Source of the DNA: Pseudomonadota bacterium
GTDB taxonomy: Bacteria > Pseudomonadota > Gammaproteobacteria > Pseudomonadales > Moraxellaceae
Assembly (NCBI GenBank): GCA_021804485.1
Contig: JAJZHM010000009.1
Span: forward strand, 1-34,806
DNA length: 34,806 nt
Reading direction: 5' to 3'
Part shown: in pieces, positions 15,210-25,188 of the stretch
Layout: every line of letters starts with the position of its first letter
How positions within the stretch are numbered: position 1 is the first letter of the stretch
Made by a program: the position numbers and the translations under genes
The notes under the pieces: generated by a model
Seen by the model: only the letters and a program-made list of their open reading frames with translations
Told to the model about the DNA's origin: nothing
Databases searched by the model: none

Positions 15210-16469
15210 ATGGGATACCAAAAGATCAAGGTGCCGGCAGATGGTGACAAAATTACCGTCAATGCTGACCTGTCCCTTAATGTGCCACATTTTCCGATCA
15301 TTCCCTATATTGAGGGGGATGGTATTGGTGTTGATATTTCGCCGGTCATGATCAAGGTGGTTAATGCTGCCATTCAAAAGGCTTACCGCAGTCAGCGGGC
15401 CATCTCGTGGATGGAAGTCTACTGTGGTGAGAAAGCGACCCGGGTCTACGGGCCGAATGTGTGGTTGCCGGAGGAGACTCTGGAAGTTCTGCGTGAGTTC
15501 GTCATAAGCATCAAGGGTCCTTTGACCACTCCGGTCGGTGGCGGCATGCGTTCCCTTAATGTTGCTCTGCGTCAGGAACTGGATCTGTATGTCTGTATGC
15601 GTCCGGTTCGCTGGTTTAATGGTGTCCCTAGTCCGGTTCAGCATCCGGAACTGACCGACATGGTCATTTTTCGTGAAAACTCGGAAGACATCTATGCGGG
15701 TATCGAGTGGAAGGCGGATAGTCCTGAAGCGCTGAAGATCATTAAATTTTTGCGTGAAGAAATGGGCGTCGTCAAAATTCGCTTCCCGGAAAACTGCGGG
15801 ATTGGAATCAAGCCTGTTTCCAAAGAAGGAACACAACGTCTGGTTCGCAAAGCGATTCAGTATGCCATTGATAACGACAAATCATCGGTGACCCTGGTAC
15901 ACAAGGGTAATATCATGAAGTACACCGAAGGGGCTTTCCGGGATTGGGGCTATGAACTGGCTCATGAGCGCTATGGTGCCGAGTTGATTGATGGTGGGCC
16001 CTGGATGCAGATGAAAAACCCGAAAAGTGGCAAGCCGATTGTCATCAAGGATGTGATTGCTGATGCCTTCCTGCAGCAGATTCTGATGCGTCCTGCCGAG
16101 TATTCAGTGATTGCGACGCTCAATCTGAATGGAGATTATATTTCCGATGCGCTTGCTGCTGAGGTGGGTGGAATCGGGATTGCTCCGGGTGCCAATATTG
16201 GTGGTTCGGTAGCCATGTTTGAGGCAACACATGGAACCGCTCCAAAATATGCGGGTATGGACAAGGTTAATCCAGGATCGATCATTCTTTCAGCTGAAAT
16301 GATGCTGCGTCATATGGGATGGGCTGAAGCCGCTGATCTCATCATCAAGGGTATGAGTGGTGCCATTGATGCCAAGACGGTGACTTATGACTTCGAGCGT
16401 CTGATGCCGGACGCAACCCTAATGAGTTGCTCCGAGTTTGGTAATGCCATCATCCAGCACATGGATTGA
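15210..16469 (+). CDS. icd: NADP-dependent isocitrate dehydrogenase
   Basis: A 419-residue dimeric-type Icd that oxidises isocitrate to 2-oxoglutarate in the TCA cycle. It matches the E. coli family along its length: [30 protein letters not shown] with the AceK-phosphorylatable Ser115, [13 protein letters not shown], and HGTAPKYAG with the Lys-Tyr pair that selects NADP. ATG 15210 follows CAGGGAG with good spacing. The N-terminus ([26 protein letters not shown]) resembles Acinetobacter enzymes most, as I recall them. It is convergent with cspD, and a strong hairpin lies between them. The retained serine implies possible control by an AceK kinase elsewhere in the genome, with flux directed to the glyoxylate shunt. 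Confidence 0.95.
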   Translation: MGYQKIKVPADGDKITVNADLSLNVPHFPIIPYIEGDGIGVDISPVMIKVVNAAIQKAYRSQRAISWMEVYCGEKATRVYGPNVWLPEETLEVLREFVISIKGPLTTPVGGGMRSLNVALRQELDLYVCMRPVRWFNGVPSPVQHPELTDMVIFRENSEDIYAGIEWKADSPEALKIIKFLREEMGVVKIRFPENCGIGIKPVSKEGTQRLVRKAIQYAIDNDKSSVTLVHKGNIMKYTEGAFRDWGYELAHERYGAELIDGGPWMQMKNPKSGKPIVIKDVIADAFLQQILMRPAEYSVIATLNLNGDYISDALAAEVGGIGIAPGANIGGSVAMFEATHGTAPKYAGMDKVNPGSIILSAEMMLRHMGWAEAADLIIKGMSGAIDAKTVTYDFERLMPDATLMSCSEFGNAIIQHMD

Positions 16470-16481
16470 TCTGTCTGGCCG

Positions 16482-16515
16482 CTGTGCCGAACCAGCTTAA
16501 GCTGGTTCGGCACAG
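16482..16515. terminator. Bidirectional hairpin between icd and cspD, overlapping the cspD stop
   Basis: CTGTGCCGAACCAGC (16482-16496) and GCTGGTTCGGCACAG (16501-16515) are perfect complements around a TTAA loop: a 15-bp stem. The loop supplies the TAA stop of cspD and the right arm is its last codons. T-runs are lacking on both sides. Confidence 0.6.
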
Positions 16516-16754
16516 GCTTGCGCTTCTTCGGGTTCGCCCCTGGCCTCAAGTGCAAGCAAGGAGATGCTGGTTGCATGCAACCCGTGATCCTTGTGAGTGA
16601 TCTCGAAACGTACCCTCTGGCCTGCTTTCAGACTTCGGTATCCCTCCATCTGAATGTAGGAATAATGTACAAAAAGATCGTCGTCGCAATGGTCGGCGCG
16701 AACAAATCCATAACCTTTGGTGTTGTTGAACCACTTGACAGTGCCGGTCATCAT
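16497..16754 (-). CDS. cspD: Cold-shock domain protein, CspD-like
   Basis: An 85-residue single-stranded nucleic-acid-binding protein. The cold-shock domain fills residues 1-70 with the RNP1-like KGYGFVRAD and RNP2-like LFVHYS motifs; a short acidic Ala/Glu tail follows. The TVKWFNNTKGYGFV start and position divergent from clpS-clpA match cspD of E. coli and Pseudomonas, where CspD is a stationary-phase DNA-binding inhibitor of replication. A strong GGAGGA lies 8 bases before ATG 16754. Its 3' end forms half of the terminator hairpin shared with icd. Whether it acts as a replication inhibitor or as a general RNA chaperone cannot be read from sequence. Confidence 0.85.
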   Translation of the reverse strand: MMTGTVKWFNNTKGYGFVRADHCDDDLFVHYSYIQMEGYRSLKAGQRVRFEITHKDHGLHATSISLLALEARGEPEEAQACAEPA

Positions 16755-16817
16755 GATTTGAATCCTCCTTGTTTCGTCCTGCCGGGTTCGGCCCTCGCTG
16801 CCCGGTTGACTTTATGG

Positions 16818-16846
16818 TATATATTTTTTGTTGTGTTGCCTGTCTT
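16818..16846 (-). promoter_or_regulatory. Possible cspD promoter
   Basis: On the minus strand AAGACA (16846-16841, 4 of 6), a 17-bp spacer and TATATA (16823-16818) lie about 64 bases upstream of cspD. The match is moderate only. Confidence 0.35.
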
Positions 16847-16978
16847 AATACAGAATTATGACAGTGCGAGCAGAACGATGTGGCATTGCAATCCTGCTGT
16901 CAAGCCCCCATCTGATAGATGACGGCAGAATTAATATGTGGATGGGCCACGGGCAAATGTATTGAACGAGTAGGCGGC

Positions 16979-17359
16979 ATGAGAAAATTCCACAATTCTG
17001 AGCTAGTATGGATAGATCAACAGAATGTTGTTGTCGCAGCACAGACAACTCCTCAAGAGGGTGAAGAAGGAGATGTGCTGACGGCCCAGCAGAGTCCTCA
17101 GTTGGCACCACCGCCGATGTACCGGGTTGTGGTCCTGAATGATGATTATACGCCCATGGAGTTTGTTGTTGAGATTTTGACTCTTTTCTTTGGGTTGAGC
17201 GAGGAACAAGCAACCCAGGTGATGATGCAGGTTCATGTTCAGGGAAGGGCATCCGTGGGGTGGTATACCCGCGATGTCGCAGAAACCAAGGCCATGCAGG
17301 TGATTGAATATGCCCAAAAAAACCAGCACCCACTTATGTGTCGTGTTGAACGGGCCTGA
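16979..17359 (+). CDS. clpS: ClpS, adaptor of the ClpAP protease
   Basis: A small adaptor that delivers N-degron substrates to ClpA. The core PPPMYRVVVLNDDYTPMEFVVEIL...QVHVQGRASVGWYTRDVAETKAMQV is typical: NDDYTPM and the following helix form the N-end residue pocket, and the VH...G region contacts ClpA. The N-terminal 40 residues are a flexible Gln/Glu-rich extension, as expected for the part that enters the ClpA pore. I chose ATG 16979 (126 residues) over the track's 16919, which has no Shine-Dalgarno and would give an unusually long tail; the site before 16979 is itself weak (TAGGCGG). clpA starts 16 bases after its stop, so the two form an operon. Confidence 0.92.
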   Translation: MRKFHNSELVWIDQQNVVVAAQTTPQEGEEGDVLTAQQSPQLAPPPMYRVVVLNDDYTPMEFVVEILTLFFGLSEEQATQVMMQVHVQGRASVGWYTRDVAETKAMQVIEYAQKNQHPLMCRVERA

Positions 17360-17375
17360 ATGAGGTAACGCGAAC

Positions 17376-19643
17376 ATGCTGAGCAAGGATCTTGAAGTTA
17401 CCCTGAACTATGCGTTCCGCGAGGCACGTACCAAGCGGCACGAGTTCATGACGGTGGAACATTTGTTACTGGCTTTGCTGGATAATGATTCAGCTTTGCG
17501 GGTTCTGAAAGCGTGTGGTGCAGAACTTAATGCGTTGCGTCGCGATCTCAGTCATTTTATCGACGAGACGACGCCGCTGATTCCAATGCATGACCCCAAT
17601 AAGGAAACCCAGCCTACGCTCGGTTTTCAGCGGGTTTTGCAGCGTGCTGTTTTCCATGTACAGTCCTCGGGCAAAAAGGAAGTCAATGGCGCCAATGTAC
17701 TGGTGGCTATTTTTTCCGAGCAGGAGTCCCAGGCGGTCTATCTCCTGAAGCATCAGACCATTAGCCGCATTGATGTGGTCAACTACATCTCGCATGGTAT
17801 TGCCAAGGTCAATGATCCGGCTCAGCAGGAACAGCAGCAGGATTCGGTTGAAGAGGAGACGACGTCGGAGCCGCAGGGTAATAGCCCGCTGGAAGCCTAC
17901 ACCACCAATCTTAATGAGCAGGCTCGTCAGGGGCGTATTGACCCGCTGGTTGGTCGTGAAGACGAAGTTGAGCGCGCCATTCAAGTTTTGTGTCGTCGCC
18001 GCAAGAACAATCCCTTGCTGGTTGGCGAACCAGGTGTGGGTAAGACGGCTATTGCTGAAGGTCTGGCGTTACTGATTATCGATGGTAAGGTGCCTGAGGC
18101 TATTGCCCAGTCCACTGTTTATGCCCTGGATCTCGGCGCCTTACTGGCCGGCACCAAATACCGTGGAGATTTTGAAAAGCGGCTCAAGGCACTTCTGGCA
18201 GAACTGCGCAAGCAGGATGGTGCAATTCTGTTTATTGATGAGATTCATACCATCATCGGAGCTGGTGCTGCATCTGGCGGAGTCATGGATGCCTCCAACC
18301 TGATCAAGCCGCTGCTGGCCTCGGGTACGCTGAAATGTATGGGTTCAACGACTTACCAGGAATACCGGGGTATCTTTGAAAAGGACCGGGCTCTGGCACG
18401 TCGTTTCCAGAAAATTGATATCAAGGAACCGACCGTTGAGCAGACCTACCATATTCTTAAGGGTCTCAAGTCGCGCTTTGAAGAGCACCATGGGGTTCGT
18501 TATGCGGACAAGGCATTACAAGTGGCTGCAGAGTTGGCTGAACGCTATATCAACGAACGCTTTCTTCCCGACAAGGCCATTGATGTGATTGATGAGGCGG
18601 GTGCCTATCAGCGTCTACAGGTTCCCAGTCAGCGCAAGAAAATCATTGGGGTGGCTGAAATCGAGGAAGTGGTGGCAAAAATTGCCCGTATACCGCCAAA
18701 ATCCGTATCGGCAGACGATAAGGAGGTATTGCGTAACCTTGAGCGAGACCTGCGGATGACGGTGTTCGGTCAGGATGAGGCCATCACGGTGCTGTCTTCA
18801 GCCATCAAGCTGTCGCGCGCCGGCCTCAAGTCGCCGGAGAAGCCGATTGGCTGTTTTCTGTTTGCCGGTCCTACGGGGGTTGGTAAGACAGAGGTTACCC
18901 GGCAGTTGGCTAAGTCGCTTGGTCTTGAACTGCTGCGCTTTGATATGTCGGAATATATGGAACGACATACCGTATCACGTCTGATTGGTGCACCTCCGGG
19001 TTATGTTGGTTTTGATCAGGGCGGGCTGATGACGGAAGCGGTCAACAAGCATCCTCATTGTGTTCTGTTGATGGATGAGATCGAAAAGGCTCATCCGGAT
19101 GTGTTTAACCTGCTGTTGCAGGTGATGGATCATGGCACGCTGACCGACAATAATGGTCGCAAGACCGATTTTCGCAATGTCATTCTGGTGATGACCACCA
19201 ATGCGGGTGCGGAGGCTCTGGCGCATAAATCCATGGGATTCATGCAGCAGGATCACAGTTCAGATGCCATGGAAACCCTGCGCAAGTTCTTCTCGCCCGA
19301 GTTCCGCAACCGACTGGATGCGGTGATTCAGTTTGCTGCGCTCAGCCAGAAGGTGATCGAGAGTGTGGTCGACAAGTTCCTTGTTGAGTTGCAGGCGCAG
19401 CTGGATGACAAGCATGTCATCATTGACGTTGATGAAGATGCCCGTACTTGGCTGGCACATAAGGGGTATGATCGGAACATGGGTGCCCGACCCATGGCAC
19501 GGCTTATTCAGGAAGAACTGAAGAAAACGCTGGCCGAGAAAATCCTCTTTGGTGAACTGGCGGACCACGGTGGCCGGGTCCATGTGACGGTTGAAAACGA
19601 CCATCTGCATCTGGATGTTGAAGAAACCGAAGCAGTGAGCTGA
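17376..19643 (+). CDS. clpA: ClpA, ATPase subunit of the ClpAP protease
   Basis: A 755-residue AAA+ unfoldase that feeds substrates to ClpP. Residues 1-145 are the Clp N-domain that binds ClpS. The first AAA module has Walker A GEPGVGKT (about 213-220) and Walker [10 protein letters not shown]. The second has GPTGVGKT (about 500) and [12 protein letters not shown], then the C-terminal small domain ([28 protein letters not shown]). There is no long ClpB-type coiled-coil middle domain, which separates it from ClpB. GAGGTAA lies 8 bases before ATG 17376. A strong hairpin follows the gene and closes the clpSA operon ahead of the flagellar cluster. Confidence 0.96.
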   Translation: MLSKDLEVTLNYAFREARTKRHEFMTVEHLLLALLDNDSALRVLKACGAELNALRRDLSHFIDETTPLIPMHDPNKETQPTLGFQRVLQRAVFHVQSSGKKEVNGANVLVAIFSEQESQAVYLLKHQTISRIDVVNYISHGIAKVNDPAQQEQQQDSVEEETTSEPQGNSPLEAYTTNLNEQARQGRIDPLVGREDEVERAIQVLCRRRKNNPLLVGEPGVGKTAIAEGLALLIIDGKVPEAIAQSTVYALDLGALLAGTKYRGDFEKRLKALLAELRKQDGAILFIDEIHTIIGAGAASGGVMDASNLIKPLLASGTLKCMGSTTYQEYRGIFEKDRALARRFQKIDIKEPTVEQTYHILKGLKSRFEEHHGVRYADKALQVAAELAERYINERFLPDKAIDVIDEAGAYQRLQVPSQRKKIIGVAEIEEVVAKIARIPPKSVSADDKEVLRNLERDLRMTVFGQDEAITVLSSAIKLSRAGLKSPEKPIGCFLFAGPTGVGKTEVTRQLAKSLGLELLRFDMSEYMERHTVSRLIGAPPGYVGFDQGGLMTEAVNKHPHCVLLMDEIEKAHPDVFNLLLQVMDHGTLTDNNGRKTDFRNVILVMTTNAGAEALAHKSMGFMQQDHSSDAMETLRKFFSPEFRNRLDAVIQFAALSQKVIESVVDKFLVELQAQLDDKHVIIDVDEDARTWLAHKGYDRNMGARPMARLIQEELKKTLAEKILFGELADHGGRVHVTVENDHLHLDVEETEAVS

Positions 19644-19653
19644 ACCTTTCGGC

Positions 19654-19684
19654 GTACCCGGGATCAGGTGATGATCCCGGGTAC
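19654..19684 (+). terminator. Terminator of clpSA
   Basis: GTACCCGGGATCA (19654-19666) and TGATCCCGGGTAC (19672-19684) form a perfect 13-bp stem with a 5-base loop, 11 bases after the clpA stop. T-rich DNA (CCTTTTACGTACTTTTT) follows some bases later. Confidence 0.75.
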
Positions 19685-19812
19685 TGCCCGACCATCCTTT
19701 TACGTACTTTTTAAATCCTTGTTCCTCTTTTAAATTCTGATTCGCTCCAAAATGTCTGTTGAGCATCATTCTTGCATAGCCTTGGATAATGCTGGCTGAC
19801 TGGAGAGGGTGC

Positions 19813-21954
19813 GTGAACGATATCAGGAAATTGCTGCAGCGAATCAGTCAGGCCGGTTTGGGCGTCCCTGTGTTTTTATTGATTATTTTAGGGATGATGA
19901 TTCTGCCCCTGCCGCCATTTTTGTTGGATGTGTTCTTTACGTTCAATATCGCCTTGTCGCTCGTCATTATTCTGGCGACAGTTTATGCGCTCAGGCCTCT
20001 TGATTTCGCCGTTTTTCCGACGCTTTTGCTGGTTGCCACACTGTTGCGGCTGGCACTGAATATTGCCTCGACCAGGGTGGTTCTGTTGCATGGTCATGAA
20101 GGAACCCAAGCGGCTGGCAAGGTGATTGAGGCGTTTGGTCACGTGGTGATTGGTGGTAACTATGCCGTGGGTGTGGTGGTATTTGCCATCTTTATCATCA
20201 TCAACTTTGTGGTGATCACCAAGGGTGCTGGTCGTGTCTCGGAAGTTAGTGCCCGGTTTACCCTGGATGCCATGCCTGGCAAACAGATGGCAATTGATGC
20301 CGACCTGAATGCTGGCCTGATCAATCAGGAAGAGGCGAAGATTCGTCGGGTTGAAGTAGCACAGGAAGCTGACTTCTATGGTGCCATGGATGGTGCATCC
20401 AAATTTGTACGTGGCGATGCGGTTGCCGGTATTCTGATTCTGCTCATCAATCTGGTGGGTGGCCTGCTGATCGGGATGCTGCAGCATGGCATGAACTTTG
20501 GTGATGCATTATCGACCTATGCCCTGCTCACCATTGGGGATGGTATTGTGGCTCAGATACCGGGACTGTTGTTATCAACGGCTTCAGCGATTCTGGTAAC
20601 CCGTGTATCGTCGTCACAGAAAATGTCTGATCAGCTGTTTACTCAGTTGTTCCGAACACCACAGCCACTTTTTGTGGCTGCCGGAATTTTGGGTGCTATG
20701 GGTATGGTTCCGGGCATGCCCCATGTTGCCTTCCTGTTTTTGGGCTCACTAGCAGGAATGCTTGGTTGGTTCCTTTACAAGCGTACGAAGGAAGGCCGGC
20801 CGGTGGGTATGCCAGTACCTCTTCAGGCTACAGGTGGCATGCCTTTGACCCCAGAAACCGCCGGACCTGCCGGGGCCTTGCAGGCCTTACCCGAACAACG
20901 TGATATCAGCTGGGATGATGTGTTGCCGGTGGATGCGCTTGGGCTGGAGGTTGGATACCGGCTTATCCCCATGGTGGACAAGCAGCAGGGAGGGCAGTTG
21001 CTGTCCCGCATCAAGGGGGTTCGACGCAAACTTTCTCAGGAACTGGGATTTCTGCTGCCTTCTGTTCATATCCGTGACAACCTTGAATTAAATCCCAATC
21101 ACTATCGGGTGACCCTGATGGGGGTACCGGTTGCCCAGTCTGAAGCGCATCCGGATCGCGAACTGGCCATCAATCCAGGTCAGGTTTTTGGGCCGGTGCG
21201 CGGTATCGCCTGCAAGGATCCGGCCTTTGGTCTGGATGCTTTCTGGATTGAGCCTTCACAGCGCGATCATGCCCAGTCGCTTGGCTATACCGTCGTTGAT
21301 GCGCCAACGGTGATTGCGACGCATCTGAACAGCCTGATGCAGAAACATGCCTGGGAATTGTTGGGTCATGAAGAGGTTCAGCAGTTGCTCAACCAACTGT
21401 CAAAATCCCATCAGCGTCTGGTAGAAAGCGTGAATCCTTCACCTGTTTCGCTGTCACTGCTGCTGCGTATTCTGCAGAATTTGCTGCGTGAGAAGATTCC
21501 AATTCGGGATCTTCGCACGATCTGCGAGACGCTGGCAGATGTAGCGCAACGGACCCAAGATGTTGATGTCCTGACTGCCCAGGTACGGGTTTCTCTATCG
21601 CGCATGATTGTGCAGGGGGTGGCGGGTGATGAGGCGGAAATACCGGTTATTACCCTTGCCCCGGAGTTGGAACAGATCTTGCTTCAGTCAGTTCAGCAGG
21701 CCAAGGGCAACGGAGGTTCTGATGCCGATGCAGTCCTTGAGCCCGGATTGGCAGAGCGGCTACGGTTAAGTCTTACGGATGCCGCAGCCCGAATGGAAAT
21801 GACAGGTAAGGAAGCCGTTCTGCTGGTATCCATAGGGGTCCGGTCGATGCTGGCGCGGTTTGCGCGCTACAGTCTGCCCGGATTGACGGTTCTGGCCTAC
21901 AACGAGATACCGGACAACCGCAAGGTCACGATTTTTGCGACGGCGGGCCGGTAG
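19813..21954 (+). CDS. flhA: Flagellar export gate protein FlhA
   Basis: A 713-residue FHIPEP-family protein, the largest membrane part of the flagellar type III export gate. Residues 1-320 hold about eight hydrophobic helices (FLLIILGMMILPLPPFLLDVFFTFNIALSLVII...) and the cytoplasmic FHIPEP loop (FTLDAMPGKQMAIDADLNAGLINQEEAKIRR). The C-terminal 350 residues form the cytosolic ring that docks export chaperones. I chose the GTG at 19813 over the track's ATG 19789, because GGAGAGG sits 4 bases before it. It is the first flagellar gene here; flhB and the fli genes are not in the window. flhF follows after 10 bases. Confidence 0.95.
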   Translation: MNDIRKLLQRISQAGLGVPVFLLIILGMMILPLPPFLLDVFFTFNIALSLVIILATVYALRPLDFAVFPTLLLVATLLRLALNIASTRVVLLHGHEGTQAAGKVIEAFGHVVIGGNYAVGVVVFAIFIIINFVVITKGAGRVSEVSARFTLDAMPGKQMAIDADLNAGLINQEEAKIRRVEVAQEADFYGAMDGASKFVRGDAVAGILILLINLVGGLLIGMLQHGMNFGDALSTYALLTIGDGIVAQIPGLLLSTASAILVTRVSSSQKMSDQLFTQLFRTPQPLFVAAGILGAMGMVPGMPHVAFLFLGSLAGMLGWFLYKRTKEGRPVGMPVPLQATGGMPLTPETAGPAGALQALPEQRDISWDDVLPVDALGLEVGYRLIPMVDKQQGGQLLSRIKGVRRKLSQELGFLLPSVHIRDNLELNPNHYRVTLMGVPVAQSEAHPDRELAINPGQVFGPVRGIACKDPAFGLDAFWIEPSQRDHAQSLGYTVVDAPTVIATHLNSLMQKHAWELLGHEEVQQLLNQLSKSHQRLVESVNPSPVSLSLLLRILQNLLREKIPIRDLRTICETLADVAQRTQDVDVLTAQVRVSLSRMIVQGVAGDEAEIPVITLAPELEQILLQSVQQAKGNGGSDADAVLEPGLAERLRLSLTDAAARMEMTGKEAVLLVSIGVRSMLARFARYSLPGLTVLAYNEIPDNRKVTIFATAGR

Positions 21955-21964
21955 GAGCTGAATC

Positions 21965-23374
21965 ATGAATGTCCGACGGTATGTGGCAGCCGATATGCGT
22001 GAGGCGCTGCGACTTGTTCAGGAAGATCTAGGGCCCGATGCTGTGGTTCTGGAAAATCGTCGGGTTGCTGGCGGTATTGAGCTGGTAGCAACCCTCGATC
22101 ATGAACAGGCGGTCCGTGAACATGAAGAGCGTCTACGCGAGCGGCAGCGTCAAGTGGATGCGCACCGACGCTCGGATCACGAGGAACTGCTTTTGCCCCG
22201 CTGGATGCGTGAGGATCAGGAAACGGACTTTGGCCAGAATGGTATTGAGGACGAGGATAGCCGTGCGGAGCAGGATTTTGTTAAAAATAGCCGAAGGGAG
22301 CCGGTATCGGAGCGTTTTGTCGAAGCGGTCATTACCCGTCCGCAGGGGAGTGTACGCGACCAGCAGTTGGCTGGATTGAGTCAGCATCTGCAGTCGCAGC
22401 GCAAGCCGGCACAGGATCACAATGATGTTCAGGCGCTGCGTGCTGAAATTGAACTGTTGAGGGCGCAGTTGCGCGATCTGAAAAAGTCACCCGCCCATCC
22501 AGGTAGTGTGCAGCCCGTTGGTAGTCTGGATCGGTTGCGGCACCGGCTGGATCGCATCGGCTTGAGTGAGGACTTGTCTGCCCAGTTGATCGAAGGCATT
22601 GGCTTGGCCGTCGGTGTCGAGGGTATGCAGCAGGATGAAAAGCTCTGGCAGGCCACTTTGGGTCGTCTTGCCAAAATGATTCGGATTGATCAGGAGCAGG
22701 AGTTGGTGGATCGACAGGGGTTGGTAGTGCTGCTTGGGCCTACGGGAGCTGGCAAAACCACCACACTGGCAAAGCTGGCTGCGCGCCACGTAATCAAGCA
22801 TGGCCCTCAGGGGCTGGCGCTGCTGTCTTCGGATAGTTATCGGGTCGGTAGCTATGAGCAGCTGCAAAAGATTGCCAAGGCGCTTGGGGTGTCCTCTGCG
22901 TTGGTTGAGCCAGGGCAGAAACTGGATCAGGTTATCGCTGCGCTGGGTTCAAGGCGGCTGATTTTGATGGATACGGCCGGGTTCAGTCGTCAGGCGGCTG
23001 AGCAACTGGCGCAACAGCGTCTGCTGGCTGAATCCCGCTATCGTCTGATGGGTCAGCTGGTGTTGCCCGCAAACCTGCATGGGGCGGTTTTGCAACGAAC
23101 CTTTGAGGATTTTTCCAGCTTCAATCTGAGCGGTGCTATTATCAGCAAGATTGATGAGGCTACCAGCCTGGGCGAAAGCCTGAGTGTGCTGGTGGGTTCC
23201 AGTCTCCCCTTGTCCTATGTAACGCATGGACAACGCATTCCGGAGGATATTGCATTGCCCCGGGCCGCCCAGCTGGTCAGTCAGGCTGTTGCCATGGCGC
23301 GTCAGCATGGTCGGGTCGCTCAACGGGTTGTAACAAAACAGGCTGGCAGATTGGCAAATTCCAGCCACAATTAA
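21965..23374 (+). CDS. flhF: FlhF, SRP-type GTPase that positions the polar flagellum
   Basis: A 469-residue protein with a variable charged N-terminal B-domain (about 1-200, starting MNVRRYVAADMREALRLVQEDLGPDAVVL) and an NG GTPase domain. The P-loop is LLGPTGAGKTTTLAKLAARHV, followed by SSDSYRVGSYEQL, the G3 element DTAGFSRQ and the guanine-specificity region ISKIDEATSLGESLS. FlhF recruits the early basal body to the pole in polar flagellates and is balanced by FleN/FlhG, its neighbour. GTAGGAG precedes ATG 21965. The N-terminal part is Arg/Glu/Gln-rich and probably disordered. Confidence 0.95.
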   Translation: MNVRRYVAADMREALRLVQEDLGPDAVVLENRRVAGGIELVATLDHEQAVREHEERLRERQRQVDAHRRSDHEELLLPRWMREDQETDFGQNGIEDEDSRAEQDFVKNSRREPVSERFVEAVITRPQGSVRDQQLAGLSQHLQSQRKPAQDHNDVQALRAEIELLRAQLRDLKKSPAHPGSVQPVGSLDRLRHRLDRIGLSEDLSAQLIEGIGLAVGVEGMQQDEKLWQATLGRLAKMIRIDQEQELVDRQGLVVLLGPTGAGKTTTLAKLAARHVIKHGPQGLALLSSDSYRVGSYEQLQKIAKALGVSSALVEPGQKLDQVIAALGSRRLILMDTAGFSRQAAEQLAQQRLLAESRYRLMGQLVLPANLHGAVLQRTFEDFSSFNLSGAIISKIDEATSLGESLSVLVGSSLPLSYVTHGQRIPEDIALPRAAQLVSQAVAMARQHGRVAQRVVTKQAGRLANSSHN

Positions 23375-23411
23375 TCAAAGCCCTTGGTGTGGGTCATTTA
23401 TTGAGGTGCTC

Positions 23412-24230
23412 ATGGCCGCGTCGCGTCCTGTTCAGGTGATTGCCGTAACCGGTGGTAAAGGTGGGGTTGGAAAGACCAATTCAGCGGTCAATATCGGCAT
23501 CTGCCTTGCCGAAATGGGTAAGAAGGTCGTTCTGCTCGATGCTGACTTGGGTCTGGCTAATGTTGATATCTTGCTTGGTATTAAGCCACGCAATACGCTC
23601 GAACAGGTGCTTCTGGGGGAGTGCGGGCTGAATGATGTGCTTGTGGAAGGTCCGGGTGGGATCCGCATTGTGCCGGCAGCATCGGGAACCCAGTCCATGG
23701 CGGATCTGCAGGCGACCGAGCAGGCGGGACTGATTCATGCCTTCAACGAGTTGGCTGATGAAGTTGATGTTCTGATGATTGATACCGCAGCGGGTATTTC
23801 CCATCATGTGATCGCATTTACGCGTGCAGCCCAGGAAGTGCTGATCGTGGTGACCAATGAGCCTACGTCGCTGACCGATGCCTTTGCCATGATCAAGGTG
23901 CTGAACAAGAATTATGGGGTGCATCGTTTTCATGTGCTGGCCAATATGGCGCGAACCCCTCAGGAAGGGCATGAAGTTTTTGCAAAGCTGTCCAATGCTT
24001 CGGATCGTTTCCTTGATGTCGCCCTTGTTTATCTGGGTGCGGTTCCTTGGGACGACTATTTGCGTAAGTCGGTGCAACGCCAGAAGGCGGTTTGCGATGT
24101 CTATCCACGCAGCCCATCGGCACTGGCGTACCGTGCAGTAGCCCAGAAAATCAAGTCCTGGCCTGTACCAACGTCGGCTCGGGGTCATCTGGAGTTTTTC
24201 ATGGATCGCCTGGTGCAAACGGGACGTTGA
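23412..24230 (+). CDS. fleN: FleN/FlhG, MinD-like ATPase controlling flagellar number
   Basis: A 272-residue MinD/ParA-family ATPase. The deviant Walker A GGKGGVGKTN is followed by LLDADLGLANVDILLG and the Walker B-like DVLMIDTAAGI. It lacks a clear MinD-type C-terminal amphipathic helix, though the last residues (LEFFMDRLVQTGR) could form a short one. FleN stimulates FlhF GTP hydrolysis and, in Pseudomonas, represses FleQ to limit flagella to one. The track starts at GTG 23406; I prefer ATG 23412, which has GAGGTG just upstream, so the two starts are close rivals. It sits between flhF and fliA in the usual order. Confidence 0.93.
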   Translation: MAASRPVQVIAVTGGKGGVGKTNSAVNIGICLAEMGKKVVLLDADLGLANVDILLGIKPRNTLEQVLLGECGLNDVLVEGPGGIRIVPAASGTQSMADLQATEQAGLIHAFNELADEVDVLMIDTAAGISHHVIAFTRAAQEVLIVVTNEPTSLTDAFAMIKVLNKNYGVHRFHVLANMARTPQEGHEVFAKLSNASDRFLDVALVYLGAVPWDDYLRKSVQRQKAVCDVYPRSPSALAYRAVAQKIKSWPVPTSARGHLEFFMDRLVQTGR

Positions 24231-24256
24231 CGGGGCGAACCGGGAGATCAGGTCTG

Positions 24257-24958
24257 TTGGTTACCACCTATCCTCGCAATCGGCCGGAACAAGCGCTGCT
24301 TGAGCAGCACAGCGTTCTGGTTCGTCGTATTGCGCATCACTTGCTGGCGCGTATGCCGGGGGGGATTAGTCTGGATGATCTTGTTCAGGCTGGAATGATG
24401 GGGCTTATGGAAGCGCTTCGTAAGTATGATGGTTCCCGGGGGGCCAGTTTCGAGACTTATGCCGGTATCCGTATCCGTGGTGCCATGCTTGATGAGGTGC
24501 GACGTACTGACTGGGCACCTCGCTCTGTGCATCGCAATAGCCGGCAGATCAGTGAGGCTATTCGCCAGTTGGAGCACCGGCTCGGGCGTTCGCCCTCTGA
24601 GCGGGAGATTGCTGATGAGATGGGCATGACGCTGGATGAGTATTTTCAGGTTATTCATGATGCGCTGTCATCGCGTCTGTTCAGCTTCGAGAGTCTGGTA
24701 GAGGATGGGGTGCAGGCAGAGCAGGATCACGGCGATGATGTTCTGGGCGGATTCAGTCGTGAGCGACTGCAGATCGAACTGGCCGAGGCAATACGCCAGC
24801 TTCCCGAGCGCGAGGCACTGGTACTGTCACTCTACTATGATGAGGAGTTGAACCTCAAGGAGATTGGGGAAGTGCTTGGAGTGAGTGAATCGCGCATCAG
24901 TCAGATCCATTCACAGGCGGTTGTGCGTCTTCGTTCTCGATTGTCCGGTTGGCGTTAA
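24257..24958 (+). CDS. fliA: FliA, flagellar sigma factor 28
   Basis: A 233-residue sigma-70 family factor for late flagellar and chemotaxis promoters. Region 2 reads LDDLVQAGMMGLMEALRKYDGSRGASFETYAGIRIRGAMLDEVR; region 3 follows; region 4 has NLKEIGEVLGVSESRISQIHSQAVVRLR as its helix-turn-helix. The short spacing from region 2 to 3 is typical of FliA. The ORF track begins at 24092 inside fleN, which is too early: family members begin about where LVTTYPRNRPEQALLEQHSVLVRRI does. No ATG exists there, so I choose TTG 24257 (AGG 4 bases and GGGAG 10 bases upstream). A CTG at 24254 is the alternative. Confidence 0.92.
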   Translation: MVTTYPRNRPEQALLEQHSVLVRRIAHHLLARMPGGISLDDLVQAGMMGLMEALRKYDGSRGASFETYAGIRIRGAMLDEVRRTDWAPRSVHRNSRQISEAIRQLEHRLGRSPSEREIADEMGMTLDEYFQVIHDALSSRLFSFESLVEDGVQAEQDHGDDVLGGFSRERLQIELAEAIRQLPEREALVLSLYYDEELNLKEIGEVLGVSESRISQIHSQAVVRLRSRLSGWR

Positions 24959-25188
24959 TTCTTTGCTTTGAAAAGATGACGGCTACAAACACGTCAACCG
25001 GTGTTCATGTTAGGATGAATCCTGTACCAGATGTCGGAAAGGCAGACATGGGTTGTGGTGTTGGCTTGTTCCATGCATGCCAACAAGTCAAGCGAATTAG
25101 TGAACGAGCACTGGCAAGTATGCAGTTTGCTTCTAAAATGTAGGGCAGGTCGTACGATTTGCACGGGGCTCGCAAAGGGGAGGTAGCC
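24959..25188. other. Intergenic region between fliA and cheY
   Basis: This 230-base gap is the largest inside the motility block and a likely promoter site for the chemotaxis genes. I looked for a sigma28 (TAAA-N15-GCCGATAA) and a sigma54 (GG-N10-GC) match and found no convincing one. An inverted repeat GTTGGC...GCCAAC (about 25060-25085) has a 13-base loop and no T-run. Confidence 0.35.

Noticed and set aside
24092-24256. N-terminal extension of FliA in the ORF track
   Set aside because: It overlaps the end of fleN, lacks sigma-factor similarity and has no Shine-Dalgarno; the TTG at 24257 suits the family length.
25060-25085. Inverted repeat GTTGGC...GCCAAC as a terminator of fliA
   Set aside because: Six base pairs with a 13-base loop and no T-run; too weak to call.
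24959-25188. Search for a sigma28 or sigma54 promoter before cheY
   Set aside because: No sequence matched either consensus well enough to report.
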